Shown: positions 9,117 to 20,968, numbered from the stretch's first letter. The stretch: DNA of 64,000 nucleotides from Planctomycetota bacterium (GCA_033763975.1 JANRJM010000003.1:1-64000), one strand, 5' to 3'. A program made the numbers and translations. Notes: a model not told the origin generated them from the sequence alone.

Positions 9117-10091
9117 ATGTCGTTCGCCAAGCACATCGTTCGGTACGCAGTGATCACGGGCCTGGTCGGGGGCACGGCGGCCCTCATCGCCGGCCCGGAT
9201 CGAATCGGCGCCCTCGCCTCGCAGACGCGCGGGGCCATCAACTCCGCCATCGACGAGCAGATCGAGGACCCCGTCGCGCTCCGCGCCCAGATGCGGTCGC
9301 TCGGCGCCGAGTACCCCGAGCGGATCGCCGCCGTCGAGCGCGACCTCGCCGAGGTCCGCGCCCAGATGGGCCAGCTCCGCCAGGAATCCGAGGTCACCGA
9401 ACGCGTGGTGACCCTCGCGTCGGCCGACCTCGACCAGCTCCGCGACCTCATCGGGCGCGCCGAGACCGCCCGCACCGCCTCGATGGACGTCCGCGGCGGC
9501 GCGATCGTCCGCGTCGTCTTCAACGAGGAGTCCCTCGACCTCGACGGGGCGTACGGCAAGGCCCGGTCCATCCAGCAGGTGCAGGACGCCTACGTCTCCC
9601 GCGCCGCCGACATCGAGCGCGACATGGGCTACCTCACCCAGCAGGAGCAGCGCCTGGGGCAGCTCGCCGGGCAGCTCCGCCAGGAGTACACCGAGTTCCA
9701 GGCCCAGCTCTGGCAGATGGACCGCCAGGTCGACACCATCGCCCGCAACGAGCGCCTGATCACCATGATGGAGAAGCGCCAGCGCACGCTCGACGACAAC
9801 AGCCGCTACCACGCCGGCAGCATGCAGCAGCTCACCGGGCGCTTCGCCGACATCCGCGCCAAGCAGGAGGCCCGCCTCGAAACCCTCTCGCAGTCGACGA
9901 GCATCAACAACTACGAGGAGCGCGCCAAGGTGCAGCTGGACTTCAGCCGCTCGCGCGGGCTCACCCCCGCCGCCCCGGCTCCCCAGCGCCTGCCGGTCAT
10001 CGAGATCACGCCCGACTCGGGCGACTTCGCCCCGGCCCCCACCAACGCCCCCGCGCCGGCCGACGCCAAGCCCGTCGCCCTGAAGCGCTAA
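9117..10091 (+). CDS. membrane-anchored coiled-coil protein of unknown function
   Basis: 324 residues. The ATG at 9117 is preceded by GCAGGAG at proper spacing. A short hydrophobic N-terminus (IVRYAVITGLVGGTAALIAG, about 7-26) acts as signal or anchor. Residues about 55-285 are rich in Glu/Gln/Arg with heptad-like spacing and very few prolines, so a long coiled coil is expected. The tail is Pro/Ala-rich. No enzymatic motif is visible. A strong hairpin follows the stop, so it is probably monocistronic. Its place between a sigma/kinase pair and mreBCD hints at an envelope role, which is inference only. Confidence 0.8.
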   Translation: MSFAKHIVRYAVITGLVGGTAALIAGPDRIGALASQTRGAINSAIDEQIEDPVALRAQMRSLGAEYPERIAAVERDLAEVRAQMGQLRQESEVTERVVTLASADLDQLRDLIGRAETARTASMDVRGGAIVRVVFNEESLDLDGAYGKARSIQQVQDAYVSRAADIERDMGYLTQQEQRLGQLAGQLRQEYTEFQAQLWQMDRQVDTIARNERLITMMEKRQRTLDDNSRYHAGSMQQLTGRFADIRAKQEARLETLSQSTSINNYEERAKVQLDFSRSRGLTPAAPAPQRLPVIEITPDSGDFAPAPTNAPAPADAKPVALKR

Positions 10092-10120
10092 CCCTCGCCC
10101 TTCCGGGCCGAGTACACCCC

Positions 10121-10151
10121 AGCGCCCGTCCCGTCCGTCGGGGCGGGCGCT
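10121..10151 (+). terminator. strong hairpin after the coiled-coil gene
   Basis: A 13-bp stem (agcgcccgtcccg paired with cggggcgggcgct, one G-U pair) with a 5-nt loop lies 30 nt after the stop at 10091. The following bases are only partly T-rich (gttcgttcc), so it may need Rho or work as an L-shaped terminator. Confidence 0.65.
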
Positions 10152-10167
10152 GTTCGTTCCGCGGCGA

Positions 10168-10195
10168 TTGGCTTTCCGCCGATTGAGCCGATAAT
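10168..10195 (+). promoter_or_regulatory. candidate sigma-70-type promoter for mreBCD
   Basis: TTGGCT (10168-10173) and GATAAT (10190-10195) are 16 nt apart, matching the consensus at 4/6 and 5/6 positions. The element sits just after the terminator hairpin and about 70 nt before the mreB start, where a promoter is expected. Planctomycete promoter consensus is poorly known, hence the modest confidence. Confidence 0.4.
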
Positions 10196-10267
10196 GTGTG
10201 GGCTCGCGACGCATCGGCCGTTCGGGTTCGGGTCGGGCCGTCGTGAAACGAGGCAGGGAATCGCCGC

Positions 10268-11317
10268 GTGCTGCTGGACCGTCTGCTCGGACTATTCAGT
10301 GTCGACATGGGCATCGATCTCGGGACGTGCAACACGCTCGTCTCGGTTCGCGGCCAAGGGATCGTTCTGAACGAGCCCAGCGTGGTCGCCGTGCGCAAGG
10401 GCACCAACCAGGTCCTCAAGAACGGCGAGGCCGTCGGCTGGGTCGCGAAGGAAATGCTCGGCAAGACGCCCGGCTCGATCTCCGCCATCCGCCCGCTGAA
10501 GGACGGCGTGATCTCCGACTTCGAGATCACCGAGGCGATGCTCGGGTACTTCATCCGCAAGGTGAACGGCAAGGGGCGGATCTTCGGGCCCCGCGTGGTC
10601 ATCTCCATCCCCTCGGGCATCACGGCGGTCGAGAAGCAGGCCGTGTTCCAGTCCGCCGAGCGCGCCGGCGCCCGGCGTACCTACCTCATCGAGGAGCCCG
10701 TCGCCGCCGCCATCGGCGCTGGCCTGCCCTTCGCCGAGGCCACCGCCAGCATGATCGTGGACATCGGGGGCGGCACGACGGAGGTGGCGATCATGTCGCT
10801 GGCCGACATCGCCACCTGCGAGAGCGTGCGCATCGCGGGCGACGACATGGACGAGGCGATCATGAGCCACATGAAGCGCACGTACAACATGATGATCGGC
10901 GAGCAGACGGCCGAGCGGATCAAGATCGAGGTCGGCTCGGCCGCGTGCGTCGAGGCCGAACGCACGATGGACGTCCGCGGGCGCGACATGATCAGCGGGC
11001 TCCCGCGCAAGACCTCCATCACGAGCGAGGAGATCCGCGAGGCCCTCTCCGAGCCCGTGCAGGGCATCACCGAGGCCGTCATGCGCACCCTCGAGCGCGC
11101 CGAGCCCGAGCTCGCCGCCGACCTTGTCGAGAACGGGATCACCATGGCCGGCGGCGGGTCGCTCCTCCGCGGGCTTCCCAACGTCATCGAGAAGGCGACC
11201 GGCCTGCCCACCAAGCTCGCCGAAGACCCCCTGACCTGCGTCGCCCGCGGAACGTGCATCTACCTCGAACACCTCGAAGAGTGGAAGTCCACCCTCGAGA
11301 ATGACATGCAGAACTAG
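10268..11317 (+). CDS. mreB: rod-shape-determining actin homologue MreB
   Basis: 349 residues from a GTG start, normal MreB length. It is an actin-like ATPase that assembles on the inner membrane and guides lateral wall synthesis. Phosphate-1 motif MGIDLGTCNTLV, connect motif region VVISIPSGITAVEKQAV, phosphate-2 VDIGGGTTEVAIMSL and adenosine motif ITMAGGGSLLRGL are all present. The hydrophobic N-terminal helix MLLDRLLGLF could be the membrane-binding amphipathic helix. It is followed by mreC (78 nt gap) and mreD. The conserved mreBCD order supports a wall-synthesising, rod-capable cell plan. Confidence 0.95.
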   Translation: MLLDRLLGLFSVDMGIDLGTCNTLVSVRGQGIVLNEPSVVAVRKGTNQVLKNGEAVGWVAKEMLGKTPGSISAIRPLKDGVISDFEITEAMLGYFIRKVNGKGRIFGPRVVISIPSGITAVEKQAVFQSAERAGARRTYLIEEPVAAAIGAGLPFAEATASMIVDIGGGTTEVAIMSLADIATCESVRIAGDDMDEAIMSHMKRTYNMMIGEQTAERIKIEVGSAACVEAERTMDVRGRDMISGLPRKTSITSEEIREALSEPVQGITEAVMRTLERAEPELAADLVENGITMAGGGSLLRGLPNVIEKATGLPTKLAEDPLTCVARGTCIYLEHLEEWKSTLENDMQN

Positions 11318-11395
11318 CCCGAACTCGCCCGCCGGACGCACCGACCGGCGCGCGCACCGGCGGCCCGCCACAGGCCGCGTTTCTGGGAACCGTCG

Positions 11396-12280
11396 ATGGC
11401 TCCGGCGTCGTCCAATCGGCTCCTCGTCGGCGTGGTGATCGCCCTCGTCGGCACGTCGACGCTCCTGCCCCTCCGCTGGCTGCGCTGGACCTCGTTCCTC
11501 GGCGACGCACTCCAGCTCGGCGTCGCGCCCATCAGCCGCCCCGTCGTCGCCACCGTCGGGTGGCTCAAGGGCGCCCGCACGCCCCCCGACGACGACGCCA
11601 TCCGCGTCCTCGAAGAGCACATCGAACTCCTCCGCCAGGACCTCCTCCGCGAGAAGCAGGAGACCGCCCGCCTCTCCCAGATCATCCGCGATCTCCAGCG
11701 CGGCATCGCCCTCAACCCCGACCTGCGCACCCGGCAGGTGCCCGGCGTGGTCTACGGCGTATCGCAGGGCCAGCCCACGCTCCTGCGCGTGCAGGCCGGC
11801 GAACGCCAGGGCGTTCGCGCCAACTCCATCGCCGTCGCACCGGGCCTCCAACTCATCGGACGCGTCGTCGATGTCGCGCCGCGAACCTCCACCGTGCAGG
11901 TCATGAACTCGCGCGGCGGGCCGTCCCTCACCTGCATCATCATCCTCGATGAAAACTCACCCGAGGGACTGCGCTGCACGCTCCAGCCCGGCGCCGACGG
12001 CACGCTGCGGGGGCCCGTCGAGGACAAGCGCGACGCCACCGGCGAGCACGCCATCGAGCCCGAACCCGGGCAGACCGTGCGTCTCGACGACCCCACCTGG
12101 CCGCTCGGCGCCCGCATGCTGCTGGTCGGGCGCGTCGAGCGTGTGGAAGCCCGCGAGGACCAGCCCCTGCGAAGGATGGTCACCGTCCGCCCCACGATCG
12201 AGCACCTCGACCGCCTGACGGAACTCATGCTCTGGGTGCCCGAGCAGGTGGGCGACGAGACGTCCGGGGGCGCACCATGA
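11396..12280 (+). CDS. mreC: rod-shape-determining protein MreC
   Basis: 294 residues. One N-terminal TM segment (about 9-28) is followed by a coiled coil (about 66-105, LEEHIELLRQDLLREKQETA) and the beta-rich periplasmic domain with patterns typical of MreC, such as GVVYGVSQGQPTLLRVQAGE and GLQLIGRVVDVAPRTSTVQ. MreC bridges MreB/MreD and the elongasome penicillin-binding proteins. The mreD start overlaps its stop by 4 nt (ATGA), implying translational coupling. Sequence identity to MreC is modest by eye, but synteny makes the call firm. Confidence 0.88.
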   Translation: MAPASSNRLLVGVVIALVGTSTLLPLRWLRWTSFLGDALQLGVAPISRPVVATVGWLKGARTPPDDDAIRVLEEHIELLRQDLLREKQETARLSQIIRDLQRGIALNPDLRTRQVPGVVYGVSQGQPTLLRVQAGERQGVRANSIAVAPGLQLIGRVVDVAPRTSTVQVMNSRGGPSLTCIIILDENSPEGLRCTLQPGADGTLRGPVEDKRDATGEHAIEPEPGQTVRLDDPTWPLGARMLLVGRVERVEAREDQPLRRMVTVRPTIEHLDRLTELMLWVPEQVGDETSGGAP

Positions 12281-12825
12281 ACCGCCTCACCGTCGCCATC
12301 GCCTCGTGGGTGCTGCTGGGGCTCGAGATCGGGCTGCGCGTCACCGGGGTCGGGCCCGGGCTGGTGTTCATCCTCGCGATGTTCATCGCGATGTGCGCGC
12401 ACCCGCGCCACGCGTCCTGGGCCGCCCTGCTGCTGGGCCTGCTCATCGATCTCACCAGCCCCCTGGCGCTGACCTCGCCGGGCCCGCCGGCGATCCTGGT
12501 CGGCCCGCACGCCGTCGCGTACCTGCTGGGCGCGCACCTTGTGCTGGCGCTGCGGGGCGTGATGATCCGGCGCAACCCGCTGACGCTCGGGTTCCTCTCG
12601 CTGGGCGCGGGGCTCGTCGCGCAGACGGCGTTGCTCGCGTTCTACTGGTTCCGCGCACTGATCGACCCCGTCGCGTTCACGCCCTCGGGCGAGATGCTCG
12701 CCCGCCTGGGATGGGCGCTGGTCACGGGAGCGGCGGCCGTTCCGCTCGCCTTCGTGCTCATCCCCCTCGCCGAGATCATGGGCCTGCCGAGCCAGACGCA
12801 GCGTCGGTTCGGGCGTCGGGAGTGA
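12277..12825 (+). CDS. mreD: rod-shape-determining protein MreD (putative)
   Basis: 182 residues, almost entirely hydrophobic with about five TM segments, typical of the small MreD membrane protein. It starts inside the mreC stop (ATGA overlap). MreD is poorly conserved in sequence, so the call rests on size, topology and position as the third gene of mreBCD. A short hairpin (gaggcg/cgcctc, 12824-12840) lies at its stop; without a T-run it is a weak terminator at best. Confidence 0.82.
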   Translation: MNRLTVAIASWVLLGLEIGLRVTGVGPGLVFILAMFIAMCAHPRHASWAALLLGLLIDLTSPLALTSPGPPAILVGPHAVAYLLGAHLVLALRGVMIRRNPLTLGFLSLGAGLVAQTALLAFYWFRALIDPVAFTPSGEMLARLGWALVTGAAAVPLAFVLIPLAEIMGLPSQTQRRFGRRE

Positions 12826-12865
12826 GGCGTCCTTCGCCTCCCCGCCCGCCGGGTACACTCGCCCC

Positions 12866-14137
12866 ATGCGCCGCGTACTCGTGTTCGACGATGCCCAGGG
12901 TGAACTCGCGCCGCTCGCGGACCTTCGCCCGGTCTTCGATGTCCGCACCGGCGCGCTCACCACGCTCGAACGCGTCCGCCGCACGTGGAACGCCACCATC
13001 GCGGGGCTGTGGGTGCCCGAGCACCTGCGGATGCTCACGCGCCTGACGCACGCCGACGCCGTGAACGCCCCCGCCTCGCCCGGCGCGCCCGTGCTGCTCT
13101 ACAACGCGCGCTGCGTGCTCCCGCCGCCCGAGGCCCTGTCGCTGCGGCCGGGCGAAGCCCTGGTCGAACCGGCCAGCGGGCATGTCGTCTGCGCCTGCGT
13201 GGACGCCGCCCAGGCGACCGACCCCGCGCACCCCACCCGGGGCGTGACGACGACCCGCCCCGCGCCCGACGCGGCGTTGCTCTCTCGCCCCTGGCACGTG
13301 CGGCGGACGCGCGACGCCGCGATCCGCCTCGACCTCGATCTGCTCGCCCAGCCCGCGCCGGGTTCTCCCGACGAACCCGCGACCGGGGACGATCTCTTCG
13401 AACGCCCGCGCGGGCAGGGCAACGTCGCGGCGTCGGGCCCGCAGGCGCTGCGCCTCGGCGGGAGCGAGGTCCGCGTCGGCGCGGGCGCCCGCGTCCTCCC
13501 GGGCGCCATCCTCGACCTCGAGAACGGCCCGGTCGTGCTCGACGCCGGCGCGATCGTCCGACCGGGCGCGATCGTCATCGGCCCGGCCTACATCGGGCCC
13601 AACAGCGTCGTCCTCGAACGCGCCACCATCCGCCCCTTCACCGCCATCGGGCCCTGGTGCAAGGTCAACGGCGAGGTCTCGGGCACCATCTTCCAGGGAT
13701 ACTCGAACAAGTCCCACGACGGGTTCATCGGCGACTCCTGGGTGGGCGAGTGGGTCAACCTCGGCGCGGGCACCACCGGATCGAACCTGCTGAACACCTA
13801 CGCCGAGATCACCGGCGTCTCGCGCCCCGGCGCGTCGTACGAGCGCACGGGCGAGCAGTTCCTCGGGGCGATCATCGGCGACCACGTCAAGACCGCGATC
13901 GGCACGCGCCTGATGACCGGCTGCGTGCTGCACACCGGGGGCATGTTCGCGACCACCGCGCCGGTGAAGGGCGCCACCCCGCGCTTCGCCTGGGCCACCG
14001 ACGAGGGGCTGCGCCGGTACCGCGTCGACCGCTTCACCGAGGTCGTCCGCGCCGTCATGGCCCGGCGTAAGGCCGAGCCGAGCCCCGCCTACCTCGAGCG
14101 CCTCGAAGCGCTCCTCCGCGAGACATCCACGGACTGA
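12866..14137 (+). CDS. GlmU-like bifunctional sugar-nucleotide enzyme
   Basis: 423 residues. The N-terminus MRRVLVFDDAQGELAPLADL, then RPVFDVRTGALTTLERV, matches the alternative bacterial GlmU type (a divergent nucleotidyltransferase without the usual GxGTRM loop) better than classical GlmU. From about residue 195 the sequence is a left-handed beta-helix with hexapeptide repeats (for example VRVGAGARVLPGAI, IVRPGAIVIGPAYIGPN, FIGDSWVGEWVNLGAGT), as in acyltransferases. Family knowledge suggests synthesis of UDP-GlcNAc or a related nucleotide for peptidoglycan or envelope sugars. It lies between mreD and polA, 11 nt before polA. Whether the nucleotidyltransferase half is active cannot be judged here. 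Confidence 0.75.
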   Translation: MRRVLVFDDAQGELAPLADLRPVFDVRTGALTTLERVRRTWNATIAGLWVPEHLRMLTRLTHADAVNAPASPGAPVLLYNARCVLPPPEALSLRPGEALVEPASGHVVCACVDAAQATDPAHPTRGVTTTRPAPDAALLSRPWHVRRTRDAAIRLDLDLLAQPAPGSPDEPATGDDLFERPRGQGNVAASGPQALRLGGSEVRVGAGARVLPGAILDLENGPVVLDAGAIVRPGAIVIGPAYIGPNSVVLERATIRPFTAIGPWCKVNGEVSGTIFQGYSNKSHDGFIGDSWVGEWVNLGAGTTGSNLLNTYAEITGVSRPGASYERTGEQFLGAIIGDHVKTAIGTRLMTGCVLHTGGMFATTAPVKGATPRFAWATDEGLRRYRVDRFTEVVRAVMARRKAEPSPAYLERLEALLRETSTD

Positions 14138-14148
14138 GCCGCTCCACA

Positions 14149-17094
<2,946 letters not shown>

Positions 17095-17125
17095 CCCCGT
17101 CGGGGCCCGCCGTACACTGCCGCCC

Positions 17126-18067
17126 GTGACGACGCCCGCCCGCGACGCGCCCGACGTCTGGACGACCCGGCGCCTGCTCGCCTGGATGGGCGACGCGTTC
17201 ACCAAGAAGGGCCTCGATTCACCCCGCCTCATGGCCGAGATGCTCCTGGGCCACGTCCTGGGCGTCGAGCGCCTCCGCCTGTACACCGACCCGGACCGAC
17301 CCGCCTCGCCCCTGGAACGCGCCACGCTCCGCGATCTCGCCGCCCGCGCCCTCAGGCACGAGCCCGTGCAGTACCTCACCGGCGAGGCGTGGTTCTTCGG
17401 CCTGCCCTTCCACACCGACCGGCGCGTGCTCATCCCGCGCCCCAGCACCGAGACCATCGTCGAGGAAGTGCTCCAGCACCACCGCGCGCGCCACGGCGCC
17501 GCCAACGCCGACGGCGCGGGCGTCTACATCGCCGACATCTGCACGGGCTCGGGGTGCATCGCCATCACGCTCCTCAAGCACCTCGCTGGCGCCCGCGCGA
17601 TCGCCACCGACATTTCCGCCGACGCGCTCGAGGTGGCGCACGACAACGCGCGGCGCCACGGCGTGCTCGACCGCATCGACCTCGTGCAGGGTGATCTCCT
17701 GGAGCCCCTCGAGCGGCACCCCGTCGCACGCGCCCAGGGTGCCTTCGACTATCTCCTCGCCAACCCGCCCTACATACCCGACGACGAGTGGCCCGACAAG
17801 GTCGGCCGCAACGTCCGCGACCACGAGCCCCACCTGGCGCTGCGGGGCGGCCCGGACGGGCTCGACCTCGTCCGCCCGATCGTCGCCGGAGCGCCGCGTT
17901 TCCTGAAGCCCGGCGGGCTGCTGATGGTCGAGGTGGGCGACGCGCGGGCCGCCCAGGCCGCGGAACTCGTCGCCTCGACCCCGCTGCTCGAGAGCGTCCG
18001 CACGGTGCACGACATCGACGCGCTGCCCCGCGTGGTGATCGCCGCGCGGGGCACGGCCGGGCCCTGA
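17126..18067 (+). CDS. prmC: release factor glutamine N5-methyltransferase
   Basis: 313 residues from a GTG. PrmC (HemK) methylates the Gln of the GGQ motif in RF1/RF2 using SAM. The N-terminal helical domain (about 10-100) contains HEPVQYLTGEAWFFG and IPRPSTE. The Rossmann domain has IADICTGSGCIAITL (SAM site) and the substrate-binding NPPYIP at 213-218. Length and motif order match the family. It is 31 nt downstream of polA. It converges with the PAS-GAF-receiver gene, with 19 nt between stops. Confidence 0.93.
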   Translation: MTTPARDAPDVWTTRRLLAWMGDAFTKKGLDSPRLMAEMLLGHVLGVERLRLYTDPDRPASPLERATLRDLAARALRHEPVQYLTGEAWFFGLPFHTDRRVLIPRPSTETIVEEVLQHHRARHGAANADGAGVYIADICTGSGCIAITLLKHLAGARAIATDISADALEVAHDNARRHGVLDRIDLVQGDLLEPLERHPVARAQGAFDYLLANPPYIPDDEWPDKVGRNVRDHEPHLALRGGPDGLDLVRPIVAGAPRFLKPGGLLMVEVGDARAAQAAELVASTPLLESVRTVHDIDALPRVVIAARGTAGP

Positions 18068-18086
18068 GCCGCGCCAAGGCGCACGG

Positions 18087-19778
18087 TCAGGCGCTGGGCG
18101 TGAGGGCCTTGCGCACGTCGTCCAAAAGCCGTTCCACCTGGAAGGGCTTGAAGAGCACGGTCTGCAGCCCTTCCTGCGAGGCGCGGACGATCGAGTGATG
18201 GGGGTCGTACCCGAAGCCGGTCATGAGGATCACGGGCGCGCCGGGCGAGACCTTCCTGGCCGCGGCGAAGATCTCGTACCCGTTGAACTCCGGCATGCGG
18301 ATGTCGGAGAGCACGAGGTCGAAGTGCCCTGGGGGCGCGCCCTGCAGGGCCCGCATCGCCTCGCCCCCGCCGTCGCAGATCGTAACGATCGCGCCGCGCG
18401 ACGTGAGCACGTCGCCGATGGTCTTGCGGATGCGGGGCTCGTCGTCGGCCACCAGCACGCGCCTGCCGGCGATGATCGGGTCCGGGCCCTTCTGCGCCAG
18501 CGCCTGCTCCACGCCCAGCAGCGAGGCCGGCCCCGCGGCGCACTCGACCAGGCGCTGGCGGATGGCGGTGAGGTCCGCGTCGATGCGGGCCAGGTGCGAC
18601 GCGGCCTCCGGGTCGGAGGCCGAGACCGAGGCCCGCAAGATCGCGACCTCGTGCGCGATGTCCTCGATCGGCTCGCGCAGCTCCGTCGCCACGCGTCCGG
18701 TCACCGTCTGGTTCGTCGTCGAACGCTCGACCACCAGCAGGTCGAGCATGTGCAGCGCCACCGCGATGTACCGCGCGAAGATCTCGCCGAGCTGGCGCTC
18801 TTCCTCGCCGAACGCGCCCGGCGAGCGGCTCTCCACGTTCATGATCCCGATGACCTTGTCCTGCAGCCGCAGCGGGACGGTGAGCGACGAGCGCGCGCCA
18901 TCGATGCCCGGCAGGTACAGCGTGTCCGAGCTCGTCTCCTGGCAGACGTACGACCGCCCGCTCGCCGCCACGTGCCCGCTGATCCCGTGCCCCTCCAGCG
19001 CCGGGCGGATGACGAAGGCGTCAAAGTCAGGGGGCAGGTCGCAGCCGATCACGAGCTCGAGCTTCCCCGACCGCTCGTCGAGCAGCCGGATCGCGAAGTG
19101 GTCGAAGTGCAGCAGGTCGCGCGCCGCCCGGACGATCTTGGCCTCGAGCAGCTTGAGCCGCTCGTGCGCGTTGTGACGGCGGATCACCTCCGGGTCCAGC
19201 CGGACGAGCTCGCTGCCCGCCACGTCGATCGCGTTGATCTTCTGCTGGAGCCGGCGCGCCGACGTCGCGTCGCGCACGACGAGCACCAGCTCCTCGGCGT
19301 GCCCCGCCGTCGACGCAATGACCCCCGAAACCGGGGTGATGGACAGTTCGAACGTGCGGTCCACGTCCGCCAAGACCACCTCGCCACGGACCGACGGCAC
19401 CTTGGCCCCCGGCGGGGGCATCGGGTGCTCGCGATTGAACTGGCGGCAGGCGCCGGCGATGCGCTCCAGCATCCCCCCGGACAGACGGCGGATGAAATCG
19501 TTTGCAGACACCAGCCGCCCGTCACGGGTCGCGAGCGCCACGCCCTCCCCGATCAGGTCCAGCAACTGGACGGCAAAGTCCGGCGCCACGCAGGCACCCG
19601 CGAGCGTTGCGTCGAAACCGGGGCTCGGGGGCTCAGCCCCCGCCAAGCCCCCGAGCGAGTCCGGTTTATGGTCTTCGCCTTCGGAATCCATGGTGTCACC
19701 AGCGGGCATCCCGCCCCCCCCGCCGCCGTCCTCCGGACGCTGCCGGAAGCCGGGTCGGTCATGACACGTGCCGCTCAT
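18087..19778 (-). CDS. PAS-GAF protein with C-terminal response-regulator receiver
   Basis: 563 residues. The first 55 residues are low-complexity. A PAS-like segment follows (about 65-190, VQLLDLIGEGVALATRDGRL), then a linker helix, a GAF domain (about 220-375, with VIGIMNVESRSPGAFGEEE), an alpha-helical region resembling a non-catalytic dimerisation helix (about 375-440), and a receiver domain (about 445-560) with ADDEPRIRKT, phospho-acceptor Asp near 492 in SDIRMPEF, and a conserved Lys in LFKPF. There is no HATPase or DNA-binding output, so it may take phosphate from a separate kinase. Start: AAGGGAGG 11 nt upstream favours the first ATG; Met24 and Met30 are alternatives. It is divergent from the ABC operon. 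Confidence 0.85.
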   Translation of the reverse strand: MSGTCHDRPGFRQRPEDGGGGGGMPAGDTMDSEGEDHKPDSLGGLAGAEPPSPGFDATLAGACVAPDFAVQLLDLIGEGVALATRDGRLVSANDFIRRLSGGMLERIAGACRQFNREHPMPPPGAKVPSVRGEVVLADVDRTFELSITPVSGVIASTAGHAEELVLVVRDATSARRLQQKINAIDVAGSELVRLDPEVIRRHNAHERLKLLEAKIVRAARDLLHFDHFAIRLLDERSGKLELVIGCDLPPDFDAFVIRPALEGHGISGHVAASGRSYVCQETSSDTLYLPGIDGARSSLTVPLRLQDKVIGIMNVESRSPGAFGEEERQLGEIFARYIAVALHMLDLLVVERSTTNQTVTGRVATELREPIEDIAHEVAILRASVSASDPEAASHLARIDADLTAIRQRLVECAAGPASLLGVEQALAQKGPDPIIAGRRVLVADDEPRIRKTIGDVLTSRGAIVTICDGGGEAMRALQGAPPGHFDLVLSDIRMPEFNGYEIFAAARKVSPGAPVILMTGFGYDPHHSIVRASQEGLQTVLFKPFQVERLLDDVRKALTPSA

Positions 19779-19934
19779 GAACGCGCCTGCCTCCCTTCAA
19801 TCGACTGTAGGGGCCTGTCGCCCCGGCCGATGTGTACGCACCTTCTACATGATTCCTTCGGCTCGTACAGCCCACGGACGCAACTTGCCGACGGTACTAT
19901 CGCCCAGGTGCGCTTACACGGGGGGTTTCCCTTC

Positions 19935-19950
19935 GGAGGATCCAGCCTCC
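19935..19950 (+). promoter_or_regulatory. hairpin covering the ribosome-binding site of the ABC ATPase gene
   Basis: GGAGG (19935-19939), the only good Shine-Dalgarno sequence before the ATG at 19952, pairs perfectly with CCTCC (19946-19950) across a 6-nt loop. The core lies 12 nt from the ATG, farther than usual, so folding could mask it or move the start. The element is short and may be chance in GC-rich DNA. Confidence 0.3.
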
Positions 19951-19951
19951 C

Positions 19952-20968
19952 ATGGTCGTCCTGCACGATGTTCATAAATCGTTCGGTAAGACACACGCCG
20001 TCCGCGGTGTCTCATTCGAGCTGCGCAGCGGCCAGGTTGCCGGCCTGCTCGGGCCCAACGGCGCCGGAAAGACCACCACCATCCGGATGATCGCCGGCTA
20101 CTTCCTCCCCGATCGAGGTTCGGTGTCCATTGGGGGCTTTGATACTCAGGACAAGCCCACCGCCGCCCGACGGCGCGTCGGCTACCTGCCGGAGTCCAAT
20201 CCCCTCTACCCCGAGATGCGCGTCGGCGAGTATCTGGAGTACCGCGTGGGCCTGTTCGGCATCGCCCGCGAGTTTCGCGCCCGGGCCGTCGGGTACGCGA
20301 TCGAACGCTGCTGGCTGCGCGACGTGGCCCGGGCCCGCATCGGCACCCTCAGCAAGGGCTACCGCCAGCGCGTCGGGCTCGCCGGCGCCCTCGTGCACAA
20401 CCCGCCGGTCCTGATCCTTGACGAGCCGACCAACGGGCTCGACCCCACCCAGATCCGCGAATCACGCGACCTCATCCGCGAGCTCGCGGGCGACCGGTGC
20501 ATGCTCGTCTGCACGCACATCCTCTCGGAGGCCGAGCGCATCGCCGACCGGATCCTCGTCATCGCGCAGGGGAGCCTCAAGGCCGACGGCACGCCGGCCG
20601 AGCTCACCCGGGCCGCGGGTGGCGATTTCATCGTGCAGACCCGCGAGGCGCGCCTGGGCGAGAGCGAACGCCTGATGCGTCTGTGGCAGAGCCTCCCGCA
20701 CGTGACGGGCGTGACCTCTCGCTCGGTGCGCGACCCGGGCCCGACGGGCGCGACGTGGACGGAGTGGACGATCACGGTCAACCCCGGCGCGCCCGACATC
20801 CGCGAGCACATCTGGAACGCGGCCACCGGCGCGGGCGTCATGGTGCGCGAGCTGCGTGCCGCGCTGCCCTCGCTCGAGGCCGTCTTCGCCTCGCTGCTTG
20901 ACCCGCCCGCCCCCGCGCCGCCGGCCCCGGCGCCCGCCCCCGCGCCCGCGAAGGAGGCCGCGGCATGA
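19952..20968 (+). CDS. ABC transporter ATP-binding protein (GldA type)
   Basis: 338 residues. The nucleotide-binding domain has Walker A GPNGAGKTTT (near residue 32), signature LSKGYRQRVGLA, Walker B VLILDEPTNGLDP and the switch His in CTHILSEAE. After it comes a roughly 100-residue accessory domain and a Pro/Ala-rich tail. The ATPase resembles those of the GldA/NatA group that pair with a six-helix permease and a large GldG-like protein, exactly the order here. The permease start overlaps its stop (ATGA). Substrate is unknown. In Bacteroidetes such systems serve gliding, but in other phyla, including planctomycetes, they occur without gliding. Confidence 0.88.
   Translation: MVVLHDVHKSFGKTHAVRGVSFELRSGQVAGLLGPNGAGKTTTIRMIAGYFLPDRGSVSIGGFDTQDKPTAARRRVGYLPESNPLYPEMRVGEYLEYRVGLFGIAREFRARAVGYAIERCWLRDVARARIGTLSKGYRQRVGLAGALVHNPPVLILDEPTNGLDPTQIRESRDLIRELAGDRCMLVCTHILSEAERIADRILVIAQGSLKADGTPAELTRAAGGDFIVQTREARLGESERLMRLWQSLPHVTGVTSRSVRDPGPTGATWTEWTITVNPGAPDIREHIWNAATGAGVMVRELRAALPSLEAVFASLLDPPAPAPPAPAPAPAPAKEAAA

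Noticed and set aside
12824-12840. Hairpin at the mreD stop as a terminator
   Set aside because: The stem is only 6 bp with no T-run, so it is not strong enough to list as a terminator.
19624-19655. Inverted repeat of GGGGGCT/AGCCCCC inside the PAS-GAF-receiver gene
   Set aside because: It lies in the low-complexity coding start; similar G/C-run palindromes arise readily at this GC content, and no second copy was noticed.
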